Shown: positions 54,927 through 64,000 of the stretch, in pieces
How positions within the stretch are numbered: position 1 is the stretch's first letter
Layout: each line of letters starts with the position of its first letter
Assembly: GCF_000526415.1 (NCBI RefSeq)
Contig: NZ_JAGA01000003.1
Span: 744,001-808,000 of the forward strand
From: Kallotenue papyrolyticum
Lineage (GTDB): Bacteria > Chloroflexota > Chloroflexia > Chloroflexales > Kallotenuaceae
Direction: 5' to 3'
DNA length: 64,000 bases
Notes under the pieces: generated by a model
The model's input: the letters and a program-made list of their open reading frames with translations, nothing else
Database searches by the model: none
What the model was told of the DNA's origin: nothing
Made by a program: the position numbers and the translations under genes

Positions 54927-56332
54927 GGCATGGTCCCCTTTGGTGCGGATGATGGTGCGGGCGATGATGCGGGCAAATGTAGGGGCGAAACATGTTTCGC
55001 CCCTACAAAACCCACCGGCACCCGCACCCTGGCCGTCATCAGGTGGTGCAGCAGGGTCTTGAAGAGCGCCTCCAGCGCCTCCCGCCGCGCCTCCTCGGCG
55101 CGGATCTTCTCGTCCACCGCGTCCAGGATGCGGGCGATCTCTTGCTGCTCGGGGAGCGGGGGGAGGGGAATGAGTAGGTTCAACAGTACTGATTTTGGTA
55201 ATCTTTGCCGCCCTGTGGTTCCCTCCATCTTACTTGCTAAAGCCACACGAGTCTCTGAAAGCCGCAAGTAATTTGCAAGAAAGGTTGTAGACAGAATGTC
55301 AGTTTTGCTGCGTATGGGGAACACTTCGGTTGTAGCATATCCCCATTCACGGGGAAGTTCCCGCACGATGCCCTGCTTACCATTTTCAAGACACGGTGTA
55401 ATCTTGGCCAGTAGCAAATCCCCCTCACGGACAAGAACACCGCTTCGCACCTGGTTAGGCTTCCTTATCTCCCACGATTGTATGTACAGCTCATCCTCGG
55501 GTATTAACGCCATCGGAATAAACGGAATATCGGAATCCAGCGAAGAACTTCTCCCCTTGTGGCCAATTTCCACCACCTCCCCCAACCTCACCACGCGCCA
55601 ATGCGCCGGTATCGCGCCGATCTCCGTCTCCTGCAGGCGCACCTGGTCGGCCTGGCCCACGGGGACGGGGCCGTAGGTGAAAAGGTGGCGCATGAGGCTC
55701 TTTTTGAGTTCCCGGAGCGCGGCGATGACCCGCTCGGTGGCCTCCTTCGCCTCCTGCACCGTGCGCAGCACATGGGCAATGGCTCGCTGTTCCGGGAGTG
55801 GGGGGAGGGGGATGGGGAGGTTCAGCAGTACTGACTTTGGTAATCTTTGCCGTCCGGTAGTGCCCTCCATTTTGCCTGCTAAAACTTGACGAATTTCTGG
55901 AAGACGCAAGTAATTTGCAATAAAAGTTATGGATGGAGTATCGGTTTTGCTGCGTATGGGGAAGACTTCCGTTGTAGCGTATCCCCATTCACCGGGAAGT
56001 TCTCTCACGATACCTTGCTTGCCATTTTCAAGGCATGGGGTTATCTTGGCGAATAGCAAGTCTCCTTTACGAATAAGCACGCCACTTCGCACTTGATCAG
56101 GCCTCCTCATCTCCCACGATTGTATGTACAACCTATCCTCAGGTATCAGGTTCATGGGAATAAATGGAATTTCAGAACCTAACAATGGTCTTTTCTCCTT
56201 ATGACCAGTTTCAGCCACCTCCCCCAACCTTACCACCCGCCACTCCTCCGGCAGGGGGCCGAGTTCGGTCATGCGGTAGCCTTCGGGGAGGGCGTCAGGT
56301 TGGGCGGGGGCGGTGTCCTTCGCGTCGTTCAT
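54923..56332 (-). CDS. hsdS: type I restriction enzyme specificity subunit S with twin recognition domains
   Basis: A 469-residue HsdS. Start ATG 56332 ([11 protein letters not shown]) overlaps the upstream RAYT stop; the open frame beyond it is antisense repeat sequence. Two target-recognition domains each begin PxxWRVVRLGEV...IGHK and include IPFIPM.LIPED.LYIQSWE, GDLL.AKITPCLENGKQGIVREL and TGRQRLPKSVLLNL. They are so alike that one must derive from a recent duplication of the other. Conserved coiled-coil spacers follow each (EQRAIAHVLRTVQEAKEATERVIAAL and EQQEIARILDAVDEKIRAEEARREAL). The last 30 residues (VGAKHVSPLHLPASSP...) are read from a REP palindrome. Confidence 0.94.
   Translation of the reverse strand: MNDAKDTAPAQPDALPEGYRMTELGPLPEEWRVVRLGEVAETGHKEKRPLLGSEIPFIPMNLIPEDRLYIQSWEMRRPDQVRSGVLIRKGDLLFAKITPCLENGKQGIVRELPGEWGYATTEVFPIRSKTDTPSITFIANYLRLPEIRQVLAGKMEGTTGRQRLPKSVLLNLPIPLPPLPEQRAIAHVLRTVQEAKEATERVIAALRELKKSLMRHLFTYGPVPVGQADQVRLQETEIGAIPAHWRVVRLGEVVEIGHKGRSSSLDSDIPFIPMALIPEDELYIQSWEIRKPNQVRSGVLVREGDLLLAKITPCLENGKQGIVRELPREWGYATTEVFPIRSKTDILSTTFLANYLRLSETRVALASKMEGTTGRQRLPKSVLLNLLIPLPPLPEQQEIARILDAVDEKIRAEEARREALEALFKTLLHHLMTARVRVPVGFVGAKHVSPLHLPASSPAPSSAPKGTMP
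54978..55007. repeat. REP palindrome in the 3' end of hsdS
   Basis: A perfect 30-bp palindrome, TGTAGGGGCGAAACA followed by its complement, inside the hsdS coding sequence. It belongs to the same REP family as the arrays in the RAYT genes and provides the subunit's C-terminal tail. Confidence 0.92.
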
Positions 56333-57318
56333 AGAGGTTCTCCCGGGTTTTCTACGTTGGGGCGTAGGGGCGAAAAATCTTTCGCCCCTACGCCCGTATT
56401 CGCCCCTACGCCCGTATTCGCCCCTACGCCCGTATTCGCCCCTACGCCCGTATTCGCCCCTACGCCCGTATTCGCCCCTACGCCCGTATTCGCCCCTACG
56501 CCCGTATTCGCCCCTACGCCCATACCATCCCCCCGCAGCATGCGCCAAATCTCCCGCGCCACGGGATCCATGCCGGTGGTCTCAGGGTTGTAGCGGTCCA
56601 GGTGCCAGCGCCGGGGGTTGTCCCGGATGTATTGGCGGATGGCGGTCAATGCACGTTCGTCCCGGATGATGTGTTCGTAATAGTTGCGTTGCCAGACGGT
56701 GTGCACGGTGGTGTGTTGCCGTGCCCATTTGGTGACACCAATTTTGAATCCCCGGATGATAGACCCGATGGTTTTGGATGTGCCGTGGGGTTGTTCATCG
56801 GAACGTAGGGGCGAAAAATTTTTCGCCCCTACGTTTTTCGCCCCTACGTTTTTCGCCCCTACGTTTTTCGCCCCTACGTTTTTCGCCCCTACGTTTTTCG
56901 CCCCTACGTTTTTCGCCCCTACGTTTTTCGCCCCTACGTTTTTCGCCCCTACGTTTTTCGCCCCTACGTTTTTCGCCCCTACGTTTTTCGCCCCTACGTT
57001 TTTCGCCCCTACGTTTTTCGCCCCTACGTTTTTCGCCCCATCATCATCCACAATCCAAATGATGCCGTGCGCATGGTTGGGCATGATGACGAATGTGTCC
57101 AACGTGGCGTGGGGAAAATGGTCGGGGATGGCCAGCCAACATTGGCGGGCAATTTCCCCCAATGCATTCAACACCATCTCCTCATCCACTACCTGCCCGA
57201 ACAGATGCGCCCGTTCGTGGGTGCAGAGAGTGACGAAATACGCTCCGGGCTGGGTGTAATCGTAGCCCGGCAAGCGGATGGATCGGCGCTGGTGGCGGTT
57301 AGGGTCGTAGCGGGTCAT
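56329..57318 (-). CDS. REP-associated tyrosine transposase, copy 2, with expanded in-frame repeats
   Basis: A 329-residue relative of copy 1. ATG 57318 corresponds to the start of copy 1. The HUH motif ([10 protein letters not shown]) and tyrosine region ([10 protein letters not shown]) are both kept. Between them the GAKNV insert has grown from three to fifteen units, and the C-terminus has seven GVGANT units before [10 protein letters not shown]. The repeats add about 120 residues of low-complexity chain to a compact nuclease. It starts 64 bp after hsdM and overlaps hsdS by ATGA, so it is part of the restriction operon. Confidence 0.9.
   Translation of the reverse strand: MTRYDPNRHQRRSIRLPGYDYTQPGAYFVTLCTHERAHLFGQVVDEEMVLNALGEIARQCWLAIPDHFPHATLDTFVIMPNHAHGIIWIVDDDGAKNVGAKNVGAKNVGAKNVGAKNVGAKNVGAKNVGAKNVGAKNVGAKNVGAKNVGAKNVGAKNVGAKNVGAKNFSPLRSDEQPHGTSKTIGSIIRGFKIGVTKWARQHTTVHTVWQRNYYEHIIRDERALTAIRQYIRDNPRRWHLDRYNPETTGMDPVAREIWRMLRGDGMGVGANTGVGANTGVGANTGVGANTGVGANTGVGANTGVGANTGVGAKDFSPLRPNVENPGEPL
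56364..56521. repeat. REP palindrome and 18-bp tandem array in the 3' end of RAYT copy 2
   Basis: A 30-bp REP palindrome (CGTAGGGGCGAAAAATCTTT and its complementary end) leads into a tandem array of the 18-bp unit TTCGCCCCTACGCCCGTA, about seven copies. Each unit encodes GVGANT on the minus strand, so the frame is maintained. Confidence 0.92.
56804..57039. repeat. 15-bp tandem array in the middle of RAYT copy 2
   Basis: A REP palindrome at 56804-56833 is followed by fourteen further TTTTTCGCCCCTACG-type units, identical to each other, ending at about 57039. Each 15-bp unit encodes one GAKNV on the minus strand. Copy 1 has only three at the same place. Confidence 0.94.
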
Positions 57319-57348
57319 GGTTCGTCCTCGGGATTGGGGATCAGAGTA

Positions 57349-57377
57349 CATGGGGGCGAAATATGGTTCGCCCCTAC
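57349..57377. repeat. degenerate REP palindrome between hsdM and RAYT copy 2
   Basis: TGGGGGCGAAATATGGTTCG and the following CCCCTACA form an imperfect REP palindrome at the hsdM 3' end, immediately outside its coding region. It may be the entry point of RAYT copy 2. Confidence 0.7.
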
Positions 57378-57381
57378 AGGC

Positions 57382-59019
<1,638 letters not shown>

Positions 59020-59334
59020 GGTTGATGACCTCTTTGTTCGCAGTTTAATACACCCGATGCTACAGGTTTTCGGTGACGGTGCCGGGGGCAGCGGTGCGCA
59101 GTTGCGCCAACCCCGATGGAGCAGGAGCGCACAAACCGCGTGCCCCTCCTCGCGGGCCCAACGTCGCATTGACAAGAACATTGAGACCTAATCTTAAAGG
59201 AAGGGGCATTGTTCAGCAAGAAGAGCAGCGATATTGTCCAGCTCCTGCTCACGGCCGATGAAGGGCGTAATCGGGGAAGGGAAATTGTGAAACCGAGCCG
59301 ACGGATCAGACACCGACCTTATTGCTTCATCCCC
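59020..59334. other. upstream region of the hsd operon
   Basis: This 315-bp gap between hsdM and the STAND-like ATPase must contain the leftward promoter of the restriction operon, but no clear -35/-10 pair stands out. No gene or REP was recognised. Confidence 0.4.
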
Positions 59335-61446
59335 CTATGGCTGCCCGGCGGGTGGCCCGTACAACTCCCGCTGCCACAGCCATTCCGTGACCCGCTCAAT
59401 GCCCTTGCTCAGATGATAGCGGTAGGTATTGAAGGGCAGGTCGAGCAATTCGGCGGCGGCCTCTTGGGTGGGGGCCGGTTGAACGTAGGTGTGATAGAGC
59501 GCCCGGTAGAGCTTTGCATCTTTGGGGGTGGCGGCGAGGGCTTCGGCGGCGGCACGCAGCAGAGATTGCAGGGCCTCCGGGCCGGGGTTGGGGCCGGCGC
59601 GCTCGCGCAAGACGCGGGCGCGCAGCAGGGGATTGCGGGCCAGGGCGTCCGGCCGATGGTAGTCACGCAACGCCTGGCGCACGGCATCGGCGAACTCGGG
59701 CTGAGAGAGCACCAGCAGCGGCGAAGCGGATTGGCCGACCGGCTCTGGCCTGAAGTGCAGGTCTAATTGTCTCTCGGCCAGTACGTGGTTCCAGACCGAC
59801 AGCGGCTCGGCCCGCCAGTTGTGGGCAAAGCCCCCATAGCGCCGGCTGCCCACCGTGAAGTCCGCCTCGACGACGCGACAGAAATTGATATAGGTGAATA
59901 AGCCCTCCCAGGCAGCCGGTTCGGCCATGCAGCAGAACGTCCAGGCCAGGTTGGGCGTGGTGAGCCAGGTGATTAAGGTGTTGAGCGTAACCATGTTGTG
60001 GGTCAAGGGGGTCTGGTAGTCCTCACGCCCCATCCAGAAGCGGGCGATCTGGATGCGTTCGCCGGGGCGTGGGGGGCCGTAGCGCTGCACGTAGGCCCAG
60101 ATGGCGCGCGCGGCCGGGTCGGCCTGCTCGTCTTCAGGAGTGATGGTTTCCAGCAAGAGATTGGCCGCGAAGCCCAGGGGCTGCATTTCCGATCCCCGGA
60201 AGACAACGAATGCCGGGGGTTGGCGCTCCAGCCAGTAGGCAGCAACCCGGGCCGACTCCGGCCCTTCGTGCTGCGCGACCATAGCCAGGATGTGCGGATG
60301 ATCTTGCGGGGTGATGACATCCTGATAGGCGCTGCCCAGGGTTCTCCAGTCGTAGAAGGGCTTCATTGCCGGATGGTGGCGCTGCAGGAAGAGCAGGTCG
60401 GAAAGGGCCTGCTGGCGGGCCAGGCCGCTGCTATGCCAGAAGCGGCGAACGATATAGCGCCGCACCCGGCGGTAGAGTTGCTGCCAGGATTCCGGGTTGC
60501 GCCAGCGCAGGTCGGTTTCCACAATCTCCCGCACCAGGTCGTGGGGAAAGATGCCCGCCGGGCCAGTCTCGATGAAGGAGAGACTGCGCAGCCAGGCAAA
60601 GAGACTGGGGGCCTCTTCCTCGCCCAGCACCTCGGCCAGCAAAGCTTCGGTGGTCACCCGAGCCAGGGCGCAGGCTTCCAGAGCCTGACGATGGTGGGGA
60701 GTGGGCACATCTTGCAGGAAACGCTCCATCAACAGATGGAGCACATCTGGGGCGTGTTCCAGGCTGAACTCTTCGGCCCTGGCTGTGCCCAGCGCCAGCC
60801 AGTCGGCCAGTAAGACCAGCGCCAGGGGATGGCCGTAGGCGACGTTGAGCACCGCTTCCTGAAGCACTGCAGGCACCTGCAGCGTGGTCAGCAATTGCCG
60901 GCTTTCTTCCGGGCGCAGGTTGCGCAGGGAGACAATGCGAGCCAGGTTGCGCCAGGCCGGGTCGGTGCGCCAGAGTTCAGCGGGGGGATTGCGGCTGGCG
61001 ATAATTACCAACAGATGCGCCGGCAAGGCTGGTAAGAAGGTGGTGCGTAGCCAGCCGTCCAGGGGTGCAAGGCGTTCATAGGTATCGAGGAACAGCACGG
61101 CCGGCGGTAAGGTCGCCAGGTGCTCCATGCTCAGCCAGTTTTCGCCGGTCCCGGTCTGGGAAGAAAGCGCCAGCAGAAAAGCCTGTGGCGAGGGGTCAAT
61201 ATCACGAGCATCCAGGCGGAAAACGATGCGTCCGTGTTGGGCGGCAATCTGCGCGTAGGTATGTAGCAATGTTGTTTTGCCAACACCACCAGGACCGAAG
61301 ATATACAACACAGCAAAGGGCGCTTCGTCAGCTTGCAACGCTTGCCGCAACAACTCCAGCTCAGCGGCCCGGCCGACGAACGCATGCCGGCGGGCTATCG
61401 CCATTCGGTCGGCGAAATGAGAGGAGGTTTGTTCCTGGCTCTTCAT
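59335..61446 (-). CDS. STAND-like P-loop ATPase with C-terminal helical/HTH-like region
   Basis: A 703-residue cytoplasmic protein. FVGRAAELELLRQAL leads to Walker A IFGPGGVGKTTLLHTY (residues 50-64); Walker B is PAVLFLDTYERLAPLDGW near 115, followed by VIIASRNPP (sensor 1). A helical middle domain comes next, then a long region with no named domain. The last 90 residues (LRAAAEALAATPKDAKLYRALYHTYV...EAAAELLDLPFNTYRYHLSKGIERV) look like a tetrahelical sigma-4/HTH module. Such proteins are common in Chloroflexota and may be signalling switches. Close to the restriction operon but with its own start; a defence role is speculative. Confidence 0.8.
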   Translation of the reverse strand: MKSQEQTSSHFADRMAIARRHAFVGRAAELELLRQALQADEAPFAVLYIFGPGGVGKTTLLHTYAQIAAQHGRIVFRLDARDIDPSPQAFLLALSSQTGTGENWLSMEHLATLPPAVLFLDTYERLAPLDGWLRTTFLPALPAHLLVIIASRNPPAELWRTDPAWRNLARIVSLRNLRPEESRQLLTTLQVPAVLQEAVLNVAYGHPLALVLLADWLALGTARAEEFSLEHAPDVLHLLMERFLQDVPTPHHRQALEACALARVTTEALLAEVLGEEEAPSLFAWLRSLSFIETGPAGIFPHDLVREIVETDLRWRNPESWQQLYRRVRRYIVRRFWHSSGLARQQALSDLLFLQRHHPAMKPFYDWRTLGSAYQDVITPQDHPHILAMVAQHEGPESARVAAYWLERQPPAFVVFRGSEMQPLGFAANLLLETITPEDEQADPAARAIWAYVQRYGPPRPGERIQIARFWMGREDYQTPLTHNMVTLNTLITWLTTPNLAWTFCCMAEPAAWEGLFTYINFCRVVEADFTVGSRRYGGFAHNWRAEPLSVWNHVLAERQLDLHFRPEPVGQSASPLLVLSQPEFADAVRQALRDYHRPDALARNPLLRARVLRERAGPNPGPEALQSLLRAAAEALAATPKDAKLYRALYHTYVQPAPTQEAAAELLDLPFNTYRYHLSKGIERVTEWLWQRELYGPPAGQP

Positions 61447-61564
61447 ACGGGCTATCCCTGTCTCTCGTGGTACGCAGGTTGCCCTATAGTATCGCGCTGA
61501 GGGGCTTGCTGTAAATGGAGTTTAGGTCTGGCGCGGTTTTCAGCATCGAGCTGATTCTGGCGGG
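61447..61564. other. gap upstream of the STAND-like ATPase
   Basis: Short intergenic region; no distinct promoter or repeat could be supported. Confidence 0.3.
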
Positions 61565-61800
61565 TCAAGATGCGCTCTGCCTGTTGCAGTACACAAGTAA
61601 TGCCATCTTCCGGTGGTTGGCGCAGGCTCGATCGTTGAGAAAGCGCCAGAAGCGCTCAATCGGGTTCAAAGTTGCGCCAAGGCACTTTGATGATACGAGA
61701 CACGATCTAGCACCAGAGTCACTCGCGTGGTTGGATAGATAGTGCCTGATCAGTAGAGCAGCATCAGGCGGGAGCGTTAATTGGGCGGATTTGAAATTCG
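61565..61800 (-). pseudogene. IS630-family transposase remnant
   Basis: About 75 residues survive. The ending TLNPIERFWRFLNDRACANHRK is the conserved C-terminal motif of IS630 DDE transposases (usual 'pelNPIExxW', including the catalytic Glu). The sequence before it is only partly alignable by eye, and the start and the first two catalytic Asp residues are missing. No terminal inverted repeat was found. Confidence 0.75.
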
Positions 61801-61817
61801 ATTGTACCAAGATAGGA

Positions 61818-62321
61818 TCAAAAACCCTCTCCCTTCAATATTTTGATAACGATTCGTTTACCTTTCTTTTGAATAATTATTCTTTCCATAACATCTTCTA
61901 GATTTCCTGGAAGATGCTGGGATTGCCAATTGCGCTCTTCTTGGAGCCTGACCTCGGTCTGCACAGGATTACTTGCTGCAATGGCTTTAAGAGCATAAAG
62001 CGCAGCACCGTAGGCATGTTGTGCAACGTGGGCAGTTCCAACAGCCTGACCCGCAGCGCGTGCCGCAAAACAAGCTGCCTCATTCCCTTTTGCTTTTGCA
62101 TCACGGGCGGCAGCGTGAGCTGCGAGAGAAGCCGTACGTATCTCGGCCATCTTAAATATGCCCGTGCGAACCCATGTTTGGCAGGCTTCGATAGCTTTGC
62201 GGGGTCGTTCGTCGTTCGGATATGCATTCTCGAAAATTGGAAGCACTCGTGCGGCACAGTCCGCTGCCCAGGTCGCTAACGCTCTTTGATCTTCTCTGCC
62301 ATATCTTTTATATTTTGCCAT
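61818..62321 (-). CDS. Imm5-like putative immunity protein
   Basis: A 167-residue helical, Ala-rich protein. It opens YGREDQRALATWAADCAARVLPIFENAYPNDERPRKAIEACQTWV, then IRTASLAAHAAARDAKAKGNEAACFAARAAGQAVGTAHVAQHAYGAALYALKAI. These repeated Ala/His helices are the marks of the Imm-5/'putative immunity protein' family associated with polymorphic toxins. The C-terminus differs, with a basic strand IIIQKKGKRIVIKILKG. No toxin gene is adjacent, so it is an orphan. AT-rich start region, next to an IS630 remnant, suggests acquisition. Confidence 0.8.
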   Translation of the reverse strand: MAKYKRYGREDQRALATWAADCAARVLPIFENAYPNDERPRKAIEACQTWVRTGIFKMAEIRTASLAAHAAARDAKAKGNEAACFAARAAGQAVGTAHVAQHAYGAALYALKAIAASNPVQTEVRLQEERNWQSQHLPGNLEDVMERIIIQKKGKRIVIKILKGEGF

Positions 62322-62593
62322 ATTTTCGAAAGTGGTTTTGTTGACGTTTGTTCTATTGAACTACCAACACCTGTTGGGTGCGCTTGTTAAACGGCTGAAT
62401 ATGCTCACCAAATCCCCGGTATGATTCGATAGCGAACGACCTTGCAGTAATCCGCATAGCCATTGAGATCTCTAAGAAGCACCTTTTCCTCATTCAGGAT
62501 TCTAGCGACGAGAATTACCGGGTAAAGCACAATAGGAAAACCCAAGGCAAGCGGTGCGGTGATAGTTCCGGCCCTTTATATGAGATGAGGTAG
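62322..62593. other. gap between immunity gene and tRNAs
   Basis: 272 bp with no gene. It forms the right edge of the accessory region; the tRNA-Gly 3' end faces it, a common integration target, but I found no attachment-site repeat of the tRNA end within the window. Confidence 0.4.
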
Positions 62594-62669
62594 TGGAGCG
62601 GGAGACGGGACTCGAACCCGCGACCTCCTGCTTGGAAGGCAGAAGCTCTACCAACTGAGCTACTCCCGC
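62594..62669 (-). tRNA. tRNA-Gly (anticodon TCC)
   Basis: On the minus strand the sequence folds as a complete cloverleaf: acceptor GCGGGAG, D arm with AGCTCAGTTGGTAGAGC, anticodon loop CTTCCAA (TCC), T loop GGTTCGAGTCC and encoded CCA. It reads GGA codons. Its 3' end faces the accessory region. Confidence 0.96.
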
Positions 62670-62675
62670 ATGAGC

Positions 62676-62750
62676 TGGTCGGGGTGATAGGATTCGAACC
62701 TACGACCCCCGCGTCCCAAACGCGGTGCGCTACCAACTGCGCCACACCCC
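62676..62750 (-). tRNA. tRNA-Pro (anticodon TGG)
   Basis: Complete cloverleaf on the minus strand: acceptor GGGGTGT, D arm GGCGCAGTTGGTAGCGC, anticodon loop TTTGGGA (TGG), T loop GGTTCGAATCC and encoded CCA. It reads CCA codons and lies 6 bp upstream of the tRNA-Gly, so they are probably one transcript. Confidence 0.96.
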
Positions 62751-62799
62751 GCCTTGACACAGTATAGCGAACGCGAGTCCGATCGTCAAGCCGCAGCAT

Positions 62800-62807
62800 G
62801 TTATAAT
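62800..62807 (+). promoter_or_regulatory. -10 element for nrdR, very close to the start codon
   Basis: TTATAATA lies only 6 bp before ATG 62814, leaving room for transcription to begin at or next to the start codon. There is no ribosome-binding sequence between them. A leaderless nrdR mRNA is therefore likely; a matching -35 box is not obvious. Confidence 0.5.
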
Positions 62808-62813
62808 AGCGGC

Positions 62814-63278
62814 ATGCGCTGCCCGTATTGCCAGGCCACCGACACGCAGGTGCTCGACACGCGCAAACTGGATCAGGGCGCGTCGATCCGCCGTCGCCGG
62901 CGCTGCGAACAGTGCGGGCGTCGTTTCACCACCATTGAGCGGGTCGAACCGCCCTCGCTGCTGGTGATCAAGAAGAGCGGCACGCGCGAACCCTATGACC
63001 GCAGCAAGGTGCTCAACGGCGTGCGCACGGCGCTGTACCGGCGTCCGATCGCGCCCGACGCCGCCGAGCGCCTGGTCAACGAGGTCGAAGCCGAGTTGAT
63101 GGCCCGCGATCTGGATGAAATTCCTTCCAGCGTCATCGGCGATCTGGTGATGGAGCGCCTGCGTGCGCTGGACGAAGTTGCCTATATCCGTTTCGCCTCC
63201 GTGTATCGCGCCTTTACCGACGTGGGCAGCCTGCGCGAGGCGGTCGATGCCCTGCGCAGAGCGGGCGCAGAGCGATGA
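62814..63278 (+). CDS. nrdR: ribonucleotide reductase regulator NrdR
   Basis: A 154-residue NrdR. The N-terminal zinc ribbon has all four Cys ([13 protein letters not shown] and CEQCGRRF), with the conserved [17 protein letters not shown] stretch. The ATP-cone domain follows ([31 protein letters not shown]), ending [10 protein letters not shown]. It binds ATP/dATP and represses ribonucleotide reductase genes at NrdR boxes. ATG 62814 gives the exact family start. It diverges from the tRNA pair. Confidence 0.97.
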   Translation: MRCPYCQATDTQVLDTRKLDQGASIRRRRRCEQCGRRFTTIERVEPPSLLVIKKSGTREPYDRSKVLNGVRTALYRRPIAPDAAERLVNEVEAELMARDLDEIPSSVIGDLVMERLRALDEVAYIRFASVYRAFTDVGSLREAVDALRRAGAER

Positions 63279-63327
63279 AACGCCAGTTGCCGGCAGCTTG
63301 TCGGCAGATGCTTTGAGGAAGAGATTG

Positions 63328-64000
63328 ATGGTATCGCAACCACCTGTGATGGACGAAGCCCAGACATCAGCTCGGTCGGCGGACGGCGGCGGAGAACAGC
63401 CCGCTGCGCCGCGCCGTGCGCGCACACCGCTGCGTCAGATTCTGCACGAGCTGCGCTGGCGGCTGATCCTGCCGGTCGGCCTGATCACCGGCCTGCTCTG
63501 GACTGTGTTGATTGGCCAGGCGCTGCTGACCGCAACGCCCAATACCGTGCTGCAACTGGTCGCCGGGCTGTTGCCGGTCACCGCCGGCATTCTGCTGGGG
63601 CGGCGCATCCAGCAGCACGTCGGCTGGCATGCGGCGCTGCTGGGACTGATCACCACGCTCGCCGCGCTGCTGGGGTTGGGCGGTCTGGCGCTGCTGGTCG
63701 GGCCGCAGCCCGCGCTGGTAATGCTGATGATGCTGGCGGTCCTGACGCTGATGCCCTTCCCGGCCTTCGGCATGATCACCTCGGCCTCGGGTGAGGCACG
63801 CCGCCGCCAGTTGCGTGAAGAGTTGGCGCGGCGCGGCGGACGGCTGGAACGTCCCGGCAAGGTGCGCTCGCTCGACGATCTGCGCAGTCTGTCGCTTCCC
63901 CAGTTGGGAGGCTACGTTTCGGAGTTGTTCCGCCGCCACGACTTCAAGCTGCACGACTACCGCTTCGAAAAGGATCGGTTGGACCTACGCTTCACCTACG
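63328..64000 (+). CDS. membrane protein with possible C-terminal restriction-type domain, partial
   Basis: The frame is open from ATG 63328 to the window end (224 residues seen). After a basic N-terminus (RRARTPLRQILHELRW) come about four hydrophobic segments between residues 45 and 150 (LILPVGLITGLLWTVLIGQALL; VLQLVAGLLPVTAGILLG; ALLGLITTLAALLGLGGLALLVG; VMLMMLAVLTLMPFPAFGMI). The cytoplasmic part (SLPQLGGYVSELFRRHDFKLHDYRFEKDRLDLRF) resembles the start of the restriction endonuclease-like domain of Mrr-type membrane proteins. The gene is cut, so this is tentative. It starts 49 bp after nrdR. Confidence 0.75.
   Translation, partial: MVSQPPVMDEAQTSARSADGGGEQPAAPRRARTPLRQILHELRWRLILPVGLITGLLWTVLIGQALLTATPNTVLQLVAGLLPVTAGILLGRRIQQHVGWHAALLGLITTLAALLGLGGLALLVGPQPALVMLMMLAVLTLMPFPAFGMITSASGEARRRQLREELARRGGRLERPGKVRSLDDLRSLSLPQLGGYVSELFRRHDFKLHDYRFEKDRLDLRFTY

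Noticed and set aside
56364-57039. The regular short repeats look like a CRISPR array
   Set aside because: Units of 15 and 18 bp follow each other with no unique spacers, stay in one reading frame and contain REP palindromes. No cas gene is present.
59209-59766. Plus-strand frame opposite the end of the STAND-like ATPase
   Set aside because: Gly/Gln/Arg-rich shadow of the minus-strand gene without start signals.
62594-62750. Integration of the whole accessory region at the tRNA-Gly 3' end
   Set aside because: No repeat of the tRNA 3' sequence was found near 13 kb or elsewhere in the window, and no second integrase lies by the tRNA.

Overview
The window is a GC-rich bacterial chromosome segment. 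The gene content and small intergenic signals fit Chloroflexota, probably class Chloroflexia (LacI-controlled plant-polysaccharide genes, an NrdR/tRNA neighbourhood, and GTAGGGGCGAA-type REP palindromes). This placement is inference; no marker gene settles it. Ordinary housekeeping or metabolic genes lie at both ends (1-13054 and 62594-64000). Between them is about 49 kb of accessory DNA.

Layout. (1) 1-13054: end of a PTS enzyme I gene, a small unknown, a Nudix hydrolase, then a glycan-use locus. A LacI-family regulator sits between a leftward operon (GH3 glycosidase, ThuA-like protein, Gfo/Idh/MocA oxidoreductase) and a rightward operon (lipoprotein sugar-binding protein, two ABC permeases, cytoplasmic GH9 glycosidase). 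Near-identical operators of the form GAAANCGNTTTC lie at 5718-5729 and 7013-7024. (2) 13568-47368: an integron. A complete integron-type tyrosine recombinase (IntI) is followed by an inverted two-gene cassette, an IS5 insertion, a possible attI, then at least twelve rightward cassettes bounded by attC palindromes. Their cargo is small enzymes and regulators (glyoxalase-fold/VOC proteins, RibD/DHFR-like reductases, methyltransferases, OsmC, an ACT protein, a MarA-size AraC regulator) and two ORF-less cassettes. The last rightward cassette is exceptionally large (about 11-12 kb). It holds a three-gene operon that looks like a defence system: NERD nuclease-like + pseudokinase + kinase + P-loop ATPase; an unknown 610-aa protein; and a 1676-aa protein with a PD-(D/E)XK motif and a HerA/FtsK-like ATPase. 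Beyond it is a decayed SARP/AfsR-like regulator, and then leftward cassettes with attC sites in the opposite orientation (45.1-47.4 kb). (3) 47381-50463: FAD monooxygenase-like, frameshifted alpha/beta hydrolase and methyltransferase genes, all leftward. (4) 51038-59019: a type I restriction-modification operon (hsdM, hsdS, hsdR, YgjP-like metallopeptidase). Two REP-associated (RAYT/Y1) transposase genes are spliced into it with 4-bp ATGA overlaps, and REP-derived repeats run in frame through hsdM, hsdS and both transposases. (5) 59335-62321: a STAND-like ATPase, an IS630 remnant and an Imm5-like immunity protein. (6) tRNA-Gly, tRNA-Pro, nrdR and a membrane protein cut by the window end.

The main candidate for an undescribed system is the kinase/NERD/HerA operon at 27599-38491 carried as a giant integron cassette. 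Its last two-thirds follow the size and order expected of DptF-DptG-DptH (phosphorothioation-dependent restriction), yet no dnd modification genes and no BREX methylase lie nearby. The second is the hsd-RAYT composite operon with its expanding in-frame REP arrays. All family assignments are from reading motifs, without database searches.
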